A stretch of 64,000 nt of DNA, from positions 1 through 64,000 of the forward strand of contig CALXBN010000045.1 of assembly GCA_944386555.1 (NCBI GenBank), given 5' to 3'. A model generated the notes under the pieces. It saw only the letters and a list, made by a program, of their open reading frames with translations, did not search any database and was not told where the DNA came from. Below are positions 17,148-25,149 of this stretch, one piece after another. Source of the stretch: an uncultured Ruthenibacterium sp. (GTDB lineage Bacteria > Bacillota > Clostridia > Oscillospirales > Ruminococcaceae). The position numbers and the translations under genes are program-made. The stretch's first letter is position 1; each line of letters begins with the position of its first letter.

Positions 17148-17176
17148 ATTATACCGCAATTTTCCGAATGTGTACA
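17148..17176 (-). promoter_or_regulatory. Promoter of the AraC gene
   Basis: On the minus strand TGTACA (17171-17176), 17 bases, TATAAT (17148-17153). A TACAAT at 17213-17218 may serve the divergent isomerase genes but lacks a good -35, as expected for an activated promoter. Confidence 0.55.
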
Positions 17177-17274
17177 GCAACCCTGCCTATGGCTGCGCCC
17201 CGGTGCGCGCAGTACAATGGCGTCAGAAGGGTGTACCGGCCCCGCCCGGATGCCCGTCGAAAGGAGTTGGTTCC

Positions 17275-18099
17275 ATGCATTTTGTACCCGCTGCGCAGAT
17301 GTTTACCCTGCGCCAGTACACCCAAACGCCCGAGGGGCTGGAGATGTGCTTCCGCCGGCTGGCCGAGATGGGTTTTCCCGCGGTGCAGCTGTCCACCATC
17401 GGCCCGCAGATTCCGGCGGATTTCATCACCGCCCTGTGCCGGGAATACGGCCTGGAAGTCTGCGCCACGCATACGCCGCTGGAACGCATTCTGAACGACC
17501 TGCCCGCCGTGATTTCCGAGCACCGCGCCTGGGGCTGCACCATTGTGGGGCTGGGCAACCCGCCCCAGCGCTATACCGACTGCGGCTACCCTGGCTACGC
17601 CCGCCTGGTGGAGGACCTGCGCCCGGCGGTGGCACTGCTCAAGGAAAACGGCATGAAATTCGCCTATCATTCCCACTCCCATGAATTCCAGCGCGGCCCC
17701 GGCGGCCGGCTGGTATACGACATGCTGGTGGAGGACACCGACCCCGATGCCTTCACCTTTATCCAGGACACCTTCTGGATGCGCTACGCCGGGCTGAACC
17801 ATCTGCACTACATTCAAAAAGTTGCGGGCCGCATGGACGTGCTGCATGTGAAGGACTTCACCCTGGAGGTGGACCACTTGGGCAATGTGTTCGGCGACAC
17901 CGGCACCCTGGGCGAAGGGAATATCGACTACCGGCCCATCCTGCGGGCGTGCCGGCAGGCGGGGGTGCGGTATCTGGCCATCGAACAGGATTACTGCGCC
18001 CGGGACCCCTTTGCCTGCATGGCCGACGCCCTGGCCTGGCTGAAGCGGCTGATTGAAGAAAACCGGCGGGAGGCCGCAGAACAGGAGGTCCGGCCATGA
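17275..18099 (+). CDS. Sugar phosphate isomerase/epimerase (AP endonuclease 2 family TIM barrel)
   Basis: The 274-residue protein has the xylose-isomerase-like barrel pattern: PAAQMFTLRQY at the start, LEVCATHTPLERI, MKFAYHSHSHEF (metal His and Glu), DTFWMRYAG, VLHVKDF and a C-terminal VRYLAIEQD with the metal-binding Glu. Related enzymes isomerise or epimerise keto-sugars such as inosose or dehydro-glucosides. ATG 17275 follows AAAGGAG. It overlaps the next gene by 4 bases (ATGA), so the two are translated together. Confidence 0.85.
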   Translation: MHFVPAAQMFTLRQYTQTPEGLEMCFRRLAEMGFPAVQLSTIGPQIPADFITALCREYGLEVCATHTPLERILNDLPAVISEHRAWGCTIVGLGNPPQRYTDCGYPGYARLVEDLRPAVALLKENGMKFAYHSHSHEFQRGPGGRLVYDMLVEDTDPDAFTFIQDTFWMRYAGLNHLHYIQKVAGRMDVLHVKDFTLEVDHLGNVFGDTGTLGEGNIDYRPILRACRQAGVRYLAIEQDYCARDPFACMADALAWLKRLIEENRREAAEQEVRP

Positions 18100-18944
18100 A
18101 AGAGCTGAGAATTGCCGCGCAGCTGTACAGTGTGCGCGAATACTGTCAAACCGAGCAGGATGTGTACCGCACTTTTGGGCGCATCCGCGAGATGGGCTTC
18201 GACGGGGTGGAGATCGAAGGGCTGCGGGATGTACTGCCCGCAGAAAAGGCCGCCGCGTGCCTGCGCAGCCTGGGGCTGGCCGTGTGCGCCACCCGCGCCC
18301 GCCAGGGTGAAGCCGAAGCCTGCCCTCAGCTGCTGGTACAGGAAGCGCTGTGCTACGGCGCCGAGGAGTGCGGCATTGGCACCATCAAAAGCCTGTATCT
18401 GCGCAGCGACGCCACAGTGGCACAGTACGATGCGCTGATTGCCCCGGCGGCAGAGCAGATCCGCCGGGCAGGGCTGGTGCCCGCCTACGCGGTTCTGCAT
18501 CATGATTTCATGCCCTGCCGGGATATCCTTACCCTGGCGCAGGGCCGGCAGGACGCCCCTGGCCAGGCTTGGCAGAGTTATCACTTCACCCACATGCTGA
18601 ACCACTATGCCCCGGGCGAAATGAATTTGACTCTGGACACCCTGTGGCTGGTGCAGGCCGGCGTGCATGTGCCCGATGTCATCCGGCAGGCAGCGGGCCG
18701 CAGCCGGGTGATCCGTTTCCGGGACTGGAAGATCGAGATCGGCCCGCGCAGCCTGAACCACCCCAGCCGCACCCCCTGCGAGGTGGGCGGCGGCCTGCTG
18801 GATTTCGCCTCGTACCTGCCGGCCATCCGGGATGCAGGCATCCGGTGGATCACCGTGGGCCAGGAGCTGGCCGCCCGGGATCCCTTCGAGTGTTTGCAGC
18901 TGGGCCTGGCCCATGTGCGCAGCCTGCTGGAAACGTCGGGCTGA
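18096..18944 (+). CDS. Sugar phosphate isomerase/epimerase-like protein
   Basis: A 282-residue relative of the preceding gene, with matching landmarks: IAAQLYSVREYCQTEQD, FDGVEIEGL, LGLAVCATRA, VPAYAVLHHDF, LTLDTLWLVQAG, RVIRFRDW and WITVGQEL. The first barrel metal site seems less conserved than in its neighbour, so it may have a different or weaker activity. The ATG overlaps the upstream stop. Probably controlled by the divergent AraC regulator. Confidence 0.82.
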   Translation: MKELRIAAQLYSVREYCQTEQDVYRTFGRIREMGFDGVEIEGLRDVLPAEKAAACLRSLGLAVCATRARQGEAEACPQLLVQEALCYGAEECGIGTIKSLYLRSDATVAQYDALIAPAAEQIRRAGLVPAYAVLHHDFMPCRDILTLAQGRQDAPGQAWQSYHFTHMLNHYAPGEMNLTLDTLWLVQAGVHVPDVIRQAAGRSRVIRFRDWKIEIGPRSLNHPSRTPCEVGGGLLDFASYLPAIRDAGIRWITVGQELAARDPFECLQLGLAHVRSLLETSG

Positions 18945-18967
18945 AGCGCTGCCTTTGCAGCAAACCA

Positions 18968-18998
18968 AAAGAGGGCCCCCGGGGGGGCCCTCTTTATG
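18968..18998. terminator. Intrinsic terminator
   Basis: An 11-12 pair stem AAAGAGGGCCC / GGGCCCTCTTT with a G-rich loop, between the isomerase pair and the convergent DUF4214 gene. Confidence 0.8.
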
Positions 18999-19045
18999 AT
19001 TGCCCGGAAAACCTGACGGGGTTTTCCTGCCGCTTTTTTGCGGGT

Positions 19046-20458
19046 TTACCAGGGCATCATGCCGTAGCGGTTGCAGATATTGCGGAACTCCACACTGCGG
19101 GAGAAGCCCTCCATCACCTGTTCCCGGCTCCAGCCGGAGTTCAGCGCGTTCATCCAGGTGTTGTAGCCGCCGGTGTCGGCTTCCCGGTCCATGTACACAC
19201 GGTACAGCATTTTCACGTACTCGTCGTTGCTCACGCGGCGGTTGGTGTACTCCTTGCTGAACACGAAGCCCCAGGCCACCCGCTCGGCCGTCCAGCTGCC
19301 GTTGCTCAGCACCGTCACCCAGGTGTTCAGGCCGCCGGCGTCCGGCTGCCGGCCCAGGCATTTCTCATACAGCCGGGTGACAAAGGCCGTGATCTGGCTG
19401 GTGGCGTCGGTGAGGGTGAAACTGTAGTCGCGGCCGGCAGGCCCATTTTCGTGATCAAGATAATTATTAATTGTGCTATCATCGCCGGGCCATACACGAA
19501 GAAAATATGTTCCAGCATCCAATGTTGCCGATAGGGTTCCTCCTGTATTCCTTAGAGCAAAGTCTTTCTCAGAAGATACTTTTGAATAGACGCCATTGCT
19601 GTCTCTACCGATCGACACCGCCCAATATAAATCTGAATCTTCACGAGTAAAGTTAAAGTTTAAAGTTACTTTGCTACGGTGCGGAAGGGTAAACGAATAG
19701 AAATCTACATCATTTTCATAGAAAGTGCTACCATGATAAAGTTGGTTCGTTTTGATTTCATATGCAGAAAAGATAGAGTCGTTATATTCTGTTTCCCAAT
19801 ATTTATCAGGTTGATAATTTACTTTTAAACCATATGACTGCCCAAATGGGGCATTTTGATGATCGGAATAATCGTTGATTGTGCTGTCATCACCCGGCCA
19901 TACCCGCACGTAATAGGTTCCGGCAGGTAACCCAATACTTGCAGAGGTAATCTCACTATATTCGCGCAAAAGAACATCAAAACTAAAATAATAAACATAG
20001 GTAGCACCTGCAGCTCTGCCTATAGATACAGTCCAGTAAGCATCGCTGTCATATCTTTCATGTTGAAATGAGATGCTTACCCGACCAGCCTCTGAAGTGG
20101 TAAATTTATAGTAATCATTCTGCAAAGTGAAAGCATAATCAACTTGTGGAGTATACCCGCTGACCCACCGGTTTGTGCCGATACTGGTGGCAGTCCACAT
20201 GGTATTTCCCGCATTTTTGGCGTCTTCCACAAAGTTTTCTTTCGAACTTTGTGCATCCTGCACAGGTTCCTCGGCGGGGGTCAATTCCACCGGGGCGCCG
20301 TCCAGGGTTACGTCTCCGGCGGCGGCGGGGGCCTCTTTCGGCGGCGCTGCCTCCAGCGTCAGCGGCGCGCTCTCCAATGGTGCGGCGTCGGCCCAGGCCG
20401 GGGCCGTCAGGGTCAGGGCCAGGCACAGGGCCAGGCACACGGATACCATTCGTTTCAT
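19046..20458 (-). CDS. Secreted protein with two PPC-like repeats and a DUF4214 domain
   Basis: The 470-residue protein has a signal peptide (residues 1-23, cleaved after AWA), an Ala/Pro-rich linker to about 80, then two repeats of about 130 residues (82-215 and 220-350). Both repeats contain YWxVSIGR and RVWPGDDSTIN and resemble bacterial pre-peptidase beta-sandwich domains. The C terminus (355-470) is DUF4214 (FVTRLYEKCLGRQPDAGGLNTW, then LYRVYMDREADTGGYNTWM), a domain common in secreted or glycan-binding proteins. The DNA for residues about 107-335 is distinctly AT-rich, whereas both ends have the high GC of the neighbours. Function unknown; extracellular. Confidence 0.8.
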   Translation of the reverse strand: MKRMVSVCLALCLALTLTAPAWADAAPLESAPLTLEAAPPKEAPAAAGDVTLDGAPVELTPAEEPVQDAQSSKENFVEDAKNAGNTMWTATSIGTNRWVSGYTPQVDYAFTLQNDYYKFTTSEAGRVSISFQHERYDSDAYWTVSIGRAAGATYVYYFSFDVLLREYSEITSASIGLPAGTYYVRVWPGDDSTINDYSDHQNAPFGQSYGLKVNYQPDKYWETEYNDSIFSAYEIKTNQLYHGSTFYENDVDFYSFTLPHRSKVTLNFNFTREDSDLYWAVSIGRDSNGVYSKVSSEKDFALRNTGGTLSATLDAGTYFLRVWPGDDSTINNYLDHENGPAGRDYSFTLTDATSQITAFVTRLYEKCLGRQPDAGGLNTWVTVLSNGSWTAERVAWGFVFSKEYTNRRVSNDEYVKMLYRVYMDREADTGGYNTWMNALNSGWSREQVMEGFSRSVEFRNICNRYGMMPW

Positions 20459-20740
20459 GCTGCTTCCTCCTTTTTTCTGCTGCGGCGGCGGGTTCGCCGC
20501 CTATCGCCAGCCCGCAGGGCGCGGGCCGTATTCCTCCAAAACAGGGCACGCCATCGGCCGCATGTGCACGCGCAACCGTTTCCTCATCTGCACAAAAGGG
20601 GCGCGCCCTGTTCATGGAGGCAACAAAAAAGCGCCGTGCCGGAATTGCTTCCCAACACAGCGCCGGAGGTGCAAAAAACCACTCCCCCTTTTCCGCACGG
20701 CGCACCGCGCCTGTCCACACACAAAACGGGCCGCGCCCGC

Positions 20741-20769
20741 TTGTGCCGGCGGGGAAAATGGGGTATAAT
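20741..20769 (+). promoter_or_regulatory. Promoter of a putative non-coding transcript
   Basis: TTGTGC (20741-20746), 17 bases, TATAAT (20764-20769). No coding region with a ribosome site follows; the expected start is near 20776. Confidence 0.6.
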
Positions 20770-20775
20770 AGTCCT

Positions 20776-20956
20776 GCATTCGCAGCGTAAAGCTGTTGTT
20801 GGAAGGGCTCGTCTTCCGACAGGGCGGCGGGTGCTGCAACACCTTGCCGCCCGTTTGCACTATTTTGTATGCCTCATGTTTTATTATAGGTGATTGCGCC
20901 GAAAATTGCAACAGTTATTTTTGCAAAGCTGCCTTTGTGCGGCTTTTTTCTTTTTC
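20776..20956 (+). ncRNA. Candidate small RNA gene of unknown class
   Basis: This stretch has its own promoter, several hairpins and a terminator but no good reading frame. Stems seen: TTGGAAG / CTTCCGA (20799-20819), GGGCGGC / GCCGCCC with an extended inner helix (20822-20852), and a terminator AAAGCTGC / GCGGCTTT followed by TTT C TTTTT (20925-20955). Length is about 180 bases, in the range of 6S RNA, but I did not find the closing 5'-3' stem or central bubble needed to call it 6S. No SRP, RNase P or tmRNA core was recognised. Confidence 0.4.
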
Positions 20957-21105
20957 TGCGGCGCAAGGGCCTTCCGCACACGCTTCTTTTCTATCTTTTA
21001 TATATAAGGTGAAAGGCGGCCCTCCGGCGGCGCAGCCGCCCGGCAATGTGACGTTTTCACGGTTTCCAGTTCGGTTTTTGCCGAAGGTTTGGCGAAAAAG
21101 CCATC

Positions 21106-21134
21106 TTGTGTTTTTTATCCGTTTGCGGTACAAT
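21106..21134 (+). promoter_or_regulatory. Promoter of the riboswitch-controlled purine permease
   Basis: TTGTGT (21106-21111), 17 bases, TACAAT (21129-21134). Transcription would start at about 21141, 40 bases before the aptamer. The stretch 20957-21105 between the candidate RNA and this promoter shows no other recognisable element. Confidence 0.65.
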
Positions 21135-21179
21135 GAGCGTGTATTCACAAAAACTTCACATTTTTATATGCTTTCCATT

Positions 21180-21251
21180 CTTCGATATAGCGCCGGCATC
21201 ATCGGGGCCGGCCGTCTCTACCGGGCGCCGTACAAGGCCCGACTATCGGGG
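21180..21251 (+). promoter_or_regulatory. Guanine-type purine riboswitch aptamer
   Basis: The segment fits the purine riboswitch. P1 pairs 21180-21185 with 21246-21251 and is followed by ATA. P2 is GCCGGC / GCCGGC, with L2 ending in GG to pair with CC of L3. J2/3 is TCTCTACC, P3 is GGGC...GCCC around loop CCGTACA, and J3/1 is GACTAT. The ligand-pairing base is C (as in xpt), which predicts guanine or hypoxanthine rather than adenine. It lies upstream of a terminator and a purine permease gene, the expected arrangement. Confidence 0.88.
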
Positions 21252-21290
21252 CTGTTTCCGTGTTTGTTCAGCGCGTAAAACAGCCCGCAG

Positions 21291-21325
21291 GCGGGCCGCT
21301 ATCATGGGCCCGCTTTTTCTTTTTT
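21291..21325 (+). terminator. Riboswitch expression-platform terminator
   Basis: Stem GCGGGCC (21291-21297) / GGCCCGC (21307-21313) followed by TTTTTCTTTTTT, 40 bases after the aptamer and 53 before the permease start. GGGCTG at the 3' edge of P1 (21249-21254) can pair with CAGCCC (21281-21286) next to the terminator, a possible part of the switch. Guanine binding should stabilise termination. Confidence 0.8.
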
Positions 21326-21377
21326 GCCGTCATCGGGGGAAAGTCTCCCGTCGGGACATACAAGAGGAGGGATCTGT

Positions 21378-22793
21378 ATGGAACATTTTTTCAAACTGAA
21401 GGAGAGCGGCACCACGGTTTCCACCGAGATCATGGCGGGCCTGACCACCTTCTTCGCCATGAGCTACATCATTTTTGTCAACCCGTCCATGCTCAGCCAG
21501 ACGGGCATGCCCTTTGGTGCGGTGTTCCTGGCCACCATCATCAGCAGCATGGTGGGCACACTGGTGATGGGGCTGTTCGCCAACGTGCCCTACGCCCTGG
21601 CGCCGGGCATGGGCCTGAACGCCTTTTTCACCTTTACGGTGGTATTCGCCCTGGGGTTTACCTGGCAGGAAGCCCTGGCCATGGTGTTCCTGTGCGGTCT
21701 GGTGAACGTAGTAATCACCGTTACCAAACTGCGTAAATCCATCATCAAGTCCATTCCCGCCGGCCTGCAGAACGCCATCGGCGGCGGCATCGGCATCTTT
21801 GTGGCATATATCGGGCTGAAAAACGCGGGCATCCTGCAGTTCACCGCCGACCCGGGAACCTATGTGCTGGAGGAGTCCGGCACGGTGATTGCCTCTTCAG
21901 CGGCTACGCCTGCCATCGTAACACTGAACACGGCGCCTGTGCTGCTGTTCCTCATTGGCCTGGCGCTGATGGTGGTGCTGCTGATTTTGAACGTGAAAGG
22001 CGCCATCCTGATCGGCATTGTGGCCACCACCCTGCTGGGCATCCCCATGGGCGTAGTGGATGTGTCCGGCATCAGCTTCACCGAGGGCATCGCCTCCTCT
22101 TTTGCAGAGCTGGGCACCACCTTCGGCGTGGCTGTTACCCAGGGGCTGCCCAGCCTGTTCGGCAACATGGGCCGCCTGCCTCTGGTGCTGATGACCATTT
22201 TCGCTTTCAGCCTGTCGGACACCTTTGACACCATCGGCACTTTCATCGGTACCGGCCGGCGCAGCGGTATTTTCTCCGCCGAAGACGAAGCCACCATGGA
22301 AAACAGCAGCGGCTTTAAATCCAAAATGGACAAGGCCCTGTTTGCGGATTCCATCGGCACGTCGGTGGGGGCCATCTTCGGCACCTCCAACACCACCACC
22401 TATGTGGAAAGCGCAGCGGGCATCGGCGCCGGCGGCCGCACGGGCCTGACCAGCGTGGTGACGGCCCTGTGCTTCGCCGCAGCCATCCTGCTGGCGCCGG
22501 TGGCCGGGGCCATTCCCAGCGCCGCCACGGCCCCTGCCCTGGTGCTGGTGGGCTGCATGATGCTGAGCAGCTTCCGCGAGATCCGCTGGGACGACCTAGC
22601 CGAGGCCATCCCCGCCTTCTTCGCAGGCATCTTCATGGCGCTGTGCTACTCCATCAGCTACGGCATCGCGGCCGGATTTGTGTTCTACTGCATCGTCAAG
22701 GTGTGCAAGAAGCAGGCCGGGGAGATCCACCCCATCCTGTGGGTGGCCACCGGGCTGTTCGTACTGAACTTTGTGATCCTGGCAATTCTCTGA
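21378..22793 (+). CDS. NCS2-family guanine/hypoxanthine permease (AzgA/PbuG type)
   Basis: The 471-residue protein has about 12-14 membrane spans and the AzgA-branch signatures: FFKLKESGTTVSTEIMAGLT, TFFAMSYIIFVNPSML, ALAPGMGLNAFF, SLSDTFDTIGTFIGTG and GTSNTTTYVESAAGI. These transport purine bases with protons. The guanine-type riboswitch in its leader points to guanine/hypoxanthine uptake, repressed when guanine is plentiful. ATG 21378 follows AAGAGGAGGG. Monocistronic, closed by a terminator. Confidence 0.93.
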   Translation: MEHFFKLKESGTTVSTEIMAGLTTFFAMSYIIFVNPSMLSQTGMPFGAVFLATIISSMVGTLVMGLFANVPYALAPGMGLNAFFTFTVVFALGFTWQEALAMVFLCGLVNVVITVTKLRKSIIKSIPAGLQNAIGGGIGIFVAYIGLKNAGILQFTADPGTYVLEESGTVIASSAATPAIVTLNTAPVLLFLIGLALMVVLLILNVKGAILIGIVATTLLGIPMGVVDVSGISFTEGIASSFAELGTTFGVAVTQGLPSLFGNMGRLPLVLMTIFAFSLSDTFDTIGTFIGTGRRSGIFSAEDEATMENSSGFKSKMDKALFADSIGTSVGAIFGTSNTTTYVESAAGIGAGGRTGLTSVVTALCFAAAILLAPVAGAIPSAATAPALVLVGCMMLSSFREIRWDDLAEAIPAFFAGIFMALCYSISYGIAAGFVFYCIVKVCKKQAGEIHPILWVATGLFVLNFVILAIL

Positions 22794-22857
22794 CCGGGCA
22801 GGGCGCTGCCGGGCACATTCTGCCCGCCGTCCCGCGGCCGGAAAATCTCTGCAGCGT

Positions 22858-22901
22858 CCAGAGGGGGATTTCTTTGAAATCTCCCTCTGGCTTTGTTTTG
22901 C
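22858..22901 (+). terminator. Intrinsic terminator after the purine permease
   Basis: A 14-pair stem beginning CCAGAGGGGG and closing CCCTCTGG with loop CTTTG, followed by CTTTGTTTT. Confidence 0.85.
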
Positions 22902-22932
22902 GTTCCGGCCGCAGCTTTTCAAAGATCCTCGA

Positions 22933-22959
22933 TTAGCACTCAATATTGTATTTTGCTAA
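22933..22959. promoter_or_regulatory. Degenerate CIRCE element (HrcA operator)
   Basis: TTAGCACTC (perfect left half), nine bases, TTTTGCTAA (six of nine matches to GAGTGCTAA). It is about 100 bases upstream of a better second copy, giving a tandem arrangement in front of hsp20. Confidence 0.6.
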
Positions 22960-23031
22960 TTTTGGCGAAAAATCGCGCTTCCTCCCTAGAAGTATCCTGT
23001 TTCACCTTTGTTTGTGATGTTTCTGTGAAAA

Positions 23032-23074
23032 TTAGCGCTCTAGTATTGACAGTGCTAATTCTTCGGGCTATAAT
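23032..23074 (+). promoter_or_regulatory. CIRCE element overlapping the hsp20 promoter
   Basis: TTAGCGCTC (23032-23040), nine bases, CAGTGCTAA (23050-23058): each half matches CIRCE at eight of nine positions. The -35 TTGACA (23046-23051) lies inside it, with TATAAT (23069-23074) 17 bases on. HrcA bound here would block RNA polymerase until heat shock. Confidence 0.85.
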
Positions 23075-23161
23075 AAAATCGTACTCAGGAAGAAGGGTAC
23101 AAGGAAGGCCGATGGCCTTCCGGACAGCAATGACAAACAGCAAGAAACGGAGGAATGACTT

Positions 23162-23608
23162 ATGTCTATGTTGCCTGCGATTTTTGGTGAGAATTTGTTC
23201 GATGAGTTTTTCAACGATCCCTTTGACCGGATGTTCACCGGCCGCAACCCCCTGTACGGCAAACACGAGAAAGCCATCATGCGCACGGATGTGCGGGACA
23301 CCGGTTCGGCCTACGAGCTGGACATCGACCTGCCCGGCTTCAAGAAGGATGAGGTGCAGGCCAAACTGGAGGACGGCTACCTGACCGTTACCGCCCAGAA
23401 GGGCCTGGACAAGGACCAGAAGGACAAAGAGGGCAATTACATCCGCCGCGAGCGCTACGCCGGCAGCTGCAGCCGCACGTTCTATGTGGGCGACGGCGTA
23501 CAGCAGAGCGACGTGACCGCCAAGTTTGAGGACGGTATCCTGCGCCTGACGGTGCCCAAGAAGGAAGCGCCCCAGGTGCAGCAGAACAATTACATCGCCA
23601 TTGAATGA
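23162..23608 (+). CDS. Small heat-shock protein Hsp20
   Basis: The 148-residue protein has an alpha-crystallin domain at about residues 38-140: MRTDVRDTGSAYELDIDLPGFKKDEVQAKLEDGYLTVTAQK, then FYVGDGVQQSDVTAKFEDGILRLTVPKKE, where GILRLTVPK is the family signature. The C-terminal IAIE replaces a clear I-x-I/V tail. It holds unfolding proteins in the cytosol as oligomers. A 90-base leader with a GGAGG site precedes it; CIRCE control upstream fits its role. Confidence 0.95.
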   Translation: MSMLPAIFGENLFDEFFNDPFDRMFTGRNPLYGKHEKAIMRTDVRDTGSAYELDIDLPGFKKDEVQAKLEDGYLTVTAQKGLDKDQKDKEGNYIRRERYAGSCSRTFYVGDGVQQSDVTAKFEDGILRLTVPKKEAPQVQQNNYIAIE

Positions 23609-23624
23609 TCAGACACAGCCGGCA

Positions 23625-23661
23625 CAGGCCGGCGGGCCGCCGGCCCGCCGGCCTGTTTTTT
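23625..23661 (+). terminator. Strong intrinsic terminator
   Basis: A perfect 14-pair GC-rich stem beginning CAGGCCGGCGGGCC, three-base loop, six T, 17 bases after the hsp20 stop. Confidence 0.92.
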
Positions 23662-23691
23662 GTGGATTTCCGGCGATTTTTGCCCGGATAT

Positions 23692-23745
23692 TGACAATAA
23701 TTTGTCAGAGTATCCCTTGCGCGGCGGGACAAAACCGGCTATAAT
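23692..23745 (+). promoter_or_regulatory. pgk promoter with upstream palindrome
   Basis: A weak -35 TTGCGC (23717-23722) is 17 bases from a perfect TATAAT (23740-23745). Ten bases upstream is a perfect inverted repeat TGACAA-TAAT-TTGTCA (23692-23707), a plausible operator for a regulator of the glycolytic genes. It does not match the Rex site. Confidence 0.55.
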
Positions 23746-23821
23746 GTAAGTACTGGCGCGCGGGCGCACCCCGGCGCTTCAAACGGAAAGTTTTGCACAA
23801 CAGAAAGGGAGTTTTTCTAGT

Positions 23822-25042
23822 ATGAGTTCTCTTGGTAAAAAAACGGTGGACAACCTGAATGTACAGGGCCGCAACGTGCTGGTGCGCTGCGATTTCAACG
23901 TCCCCATGAAGGACGGCACCATCACCAATGATAACCGCATTGTGGCTGCGCTGCCCACACTGAAGAAGCTGATTGCCGGCGGCGGGCGCCTGGTGCTGTG
24001 CAGCCACCTGGGCAAGCCCAAAAACGGCCCCGAGGCCAAGTTCAGCCTGGCGCTTTTGGCTGTGCGCCTGAGCGAGCTGCTGGGCCAGCCTGTCACGTTC
24101 GCCGATGACGACACCGTCACCGGCCCGAACGCCCACGCCGCTGTGGCCGCCATGAAAGACGGCGATGTGGTGCTGCTGCAGAACACCCGCTTCCGCAAGG
24201 AGGAGACCAAGAACGACCCCGCCTTCAGCAAAGACCTGGCCGAGCTGGTGGGCGCTGACGCCGCCTATGTGAACGACGCCTTCGGCAGCGCTCACCGCGC
24301 TCACTGCTCCACCGCCGGTGTCACCGCGTACATCAAGGACACTGCCGTGGGCTACCTGATGGAGAAGGAGATCCGTTACCTGGGCAACGCGGTAAACGAC
24401 CCGGTGCGCCCCTTTGTAGCCATTCTGGGCGGCGCGAAAGTGGCCGACAAGCTGAACGTGATTGAGAACCTGCTGAACAAGGTGGATACATTGATCATCG
24501 GCGGCGGCATGGCCTATACCTTCCTGAAAGCCCAGGGCCTGGAAGTGGGCACCAGCCTGGTGGACAACGAGAAGCTGGACTACTGCAAGGAGATGCTGGC
24601 CAAGGCCAAGGAGAAGGGCGTGCAGCTGCTGCTGCCGGTGGACACCACCATTGCGGCCGCTTTCCCCGACCCCATCGACAGGCCCATCGCCGTGGAGTAC
24701 GTGGATTCTGACAAGATCCCCGCGGACAAGATGGGCCTGGACATCGGCCCCAAGACCTGCGCGCTGTTCGCCGACGCGGTAAAGGCCGCCAAGACCGTGG
24801 TGTGGAACGGCCCCATGGGCGTGTTTGAGAACCCCACCCTGGCCGAGGGCACCAAGGCCGTGGCCAAGGCCCTGGCCGAAACCGACGCCACCACCGTCAT
24901 CGGCGGCGGCGACAGTGCGGCGGCAGTGATGCAGCTGGGCTATGCCGACAAGATGACCCACATCTCCACCGGCGGCGGCGCCAGCCTGGAGTACCTGGAG
25001 GGCAAAGAGCTGCCCGGCATCGCCTGCATCGCAGACGCGTAA
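23822..25042 (+). CDS. pgk: Phosphoglycerate kinase
   Basis: The 406-residue enzyme converts 1,3-bisphosphoglycerate and ADP to 3-phosphoglycerate and ATP. Signatures: [15 protein letters not shown] near the start (substrate-binding Arg, Asp, Asn), [17 protein letters not shown], the hinge segment [26 protein letters not shown] and GGGDSAAAV near the C terminus. Length is normal. First gene of a pgk-tpiA-gpmI operon; GAPDH, often next to pgk, is not in the window. Confidence 0.98.
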   Translation: MSSLGKKTVDNLNVQGRNVLVRCDFNVPMKDGTITNDNRIVAALPTLKKLIAGGGRLVLCSHLGKPKNGPEAKFSLALLAVRLSELLGQPVTFADDDTVTGPNAHAAVAAMKDGDVVLLQNTRFRKEETKNDPAFSKDLAELVGADAAYVNDAFGSAHRAHCSTAGVTAYIKDTAVGYLMEKEIRYLGNAVNDPVRPFVAILGGAKVADKLNVIENLLNKVDTLIIGGGMAYTFLKAQGLEVGTSLVDNEKLDYCKEMLAKAKEKGVQLLLPVDTTIAAAFPDPIDRPIAVEYVDSDKIPADKMGLDIGPKTCALFADAVKAAKTVVWNGPMGVFENPTLAEGTKAVAKALAETDATTVIGGGDSAAAVMQLGYADKMTHISTGGGASLEYLEGKELPGIACIADA

Positions 25043-25054
25043 TTTTGGAGACAA

Positions 25055-25109
25055 GAGAGAGGTTTGCGGCGCGGCGGCCCCTAGTCGCCGCGGGCCGCGG
25101 GCCTCTTTC
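25055..25109 (+). promoter_or_regulatory. Large intercistronic hairpin between pgk and tpiA
   Basis: GAGAGAGG (25055-25062) pairs with CCTCTTTC (25102-25109), and the inside continues as a long GC-rich helix with a small bulge. It is followed by TTCTTTCACC rather than a clean T run, so it may give partial termination, protect the pgk 3' end or mark a processing site. Confidence 0.5.
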
Positions 25110-25149
25110 TTCTTTCACCAAAGCATCAGTATACAAAGGAGAGATTCCC

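Noticed and set aside
20776..20956. Assigning the candidate RNA as 6S RNA
   Set aside because: Size and position are compatible, but I could not find the long closing stem between 5' and 3' ends or a central open bubble.
23691..23745. TTGACA at 23691-23696 as the pgk -35 box
   Set aside because: It is 43 bases from the TATAAT at 23740-23745. It is better read as half of a palindrome.
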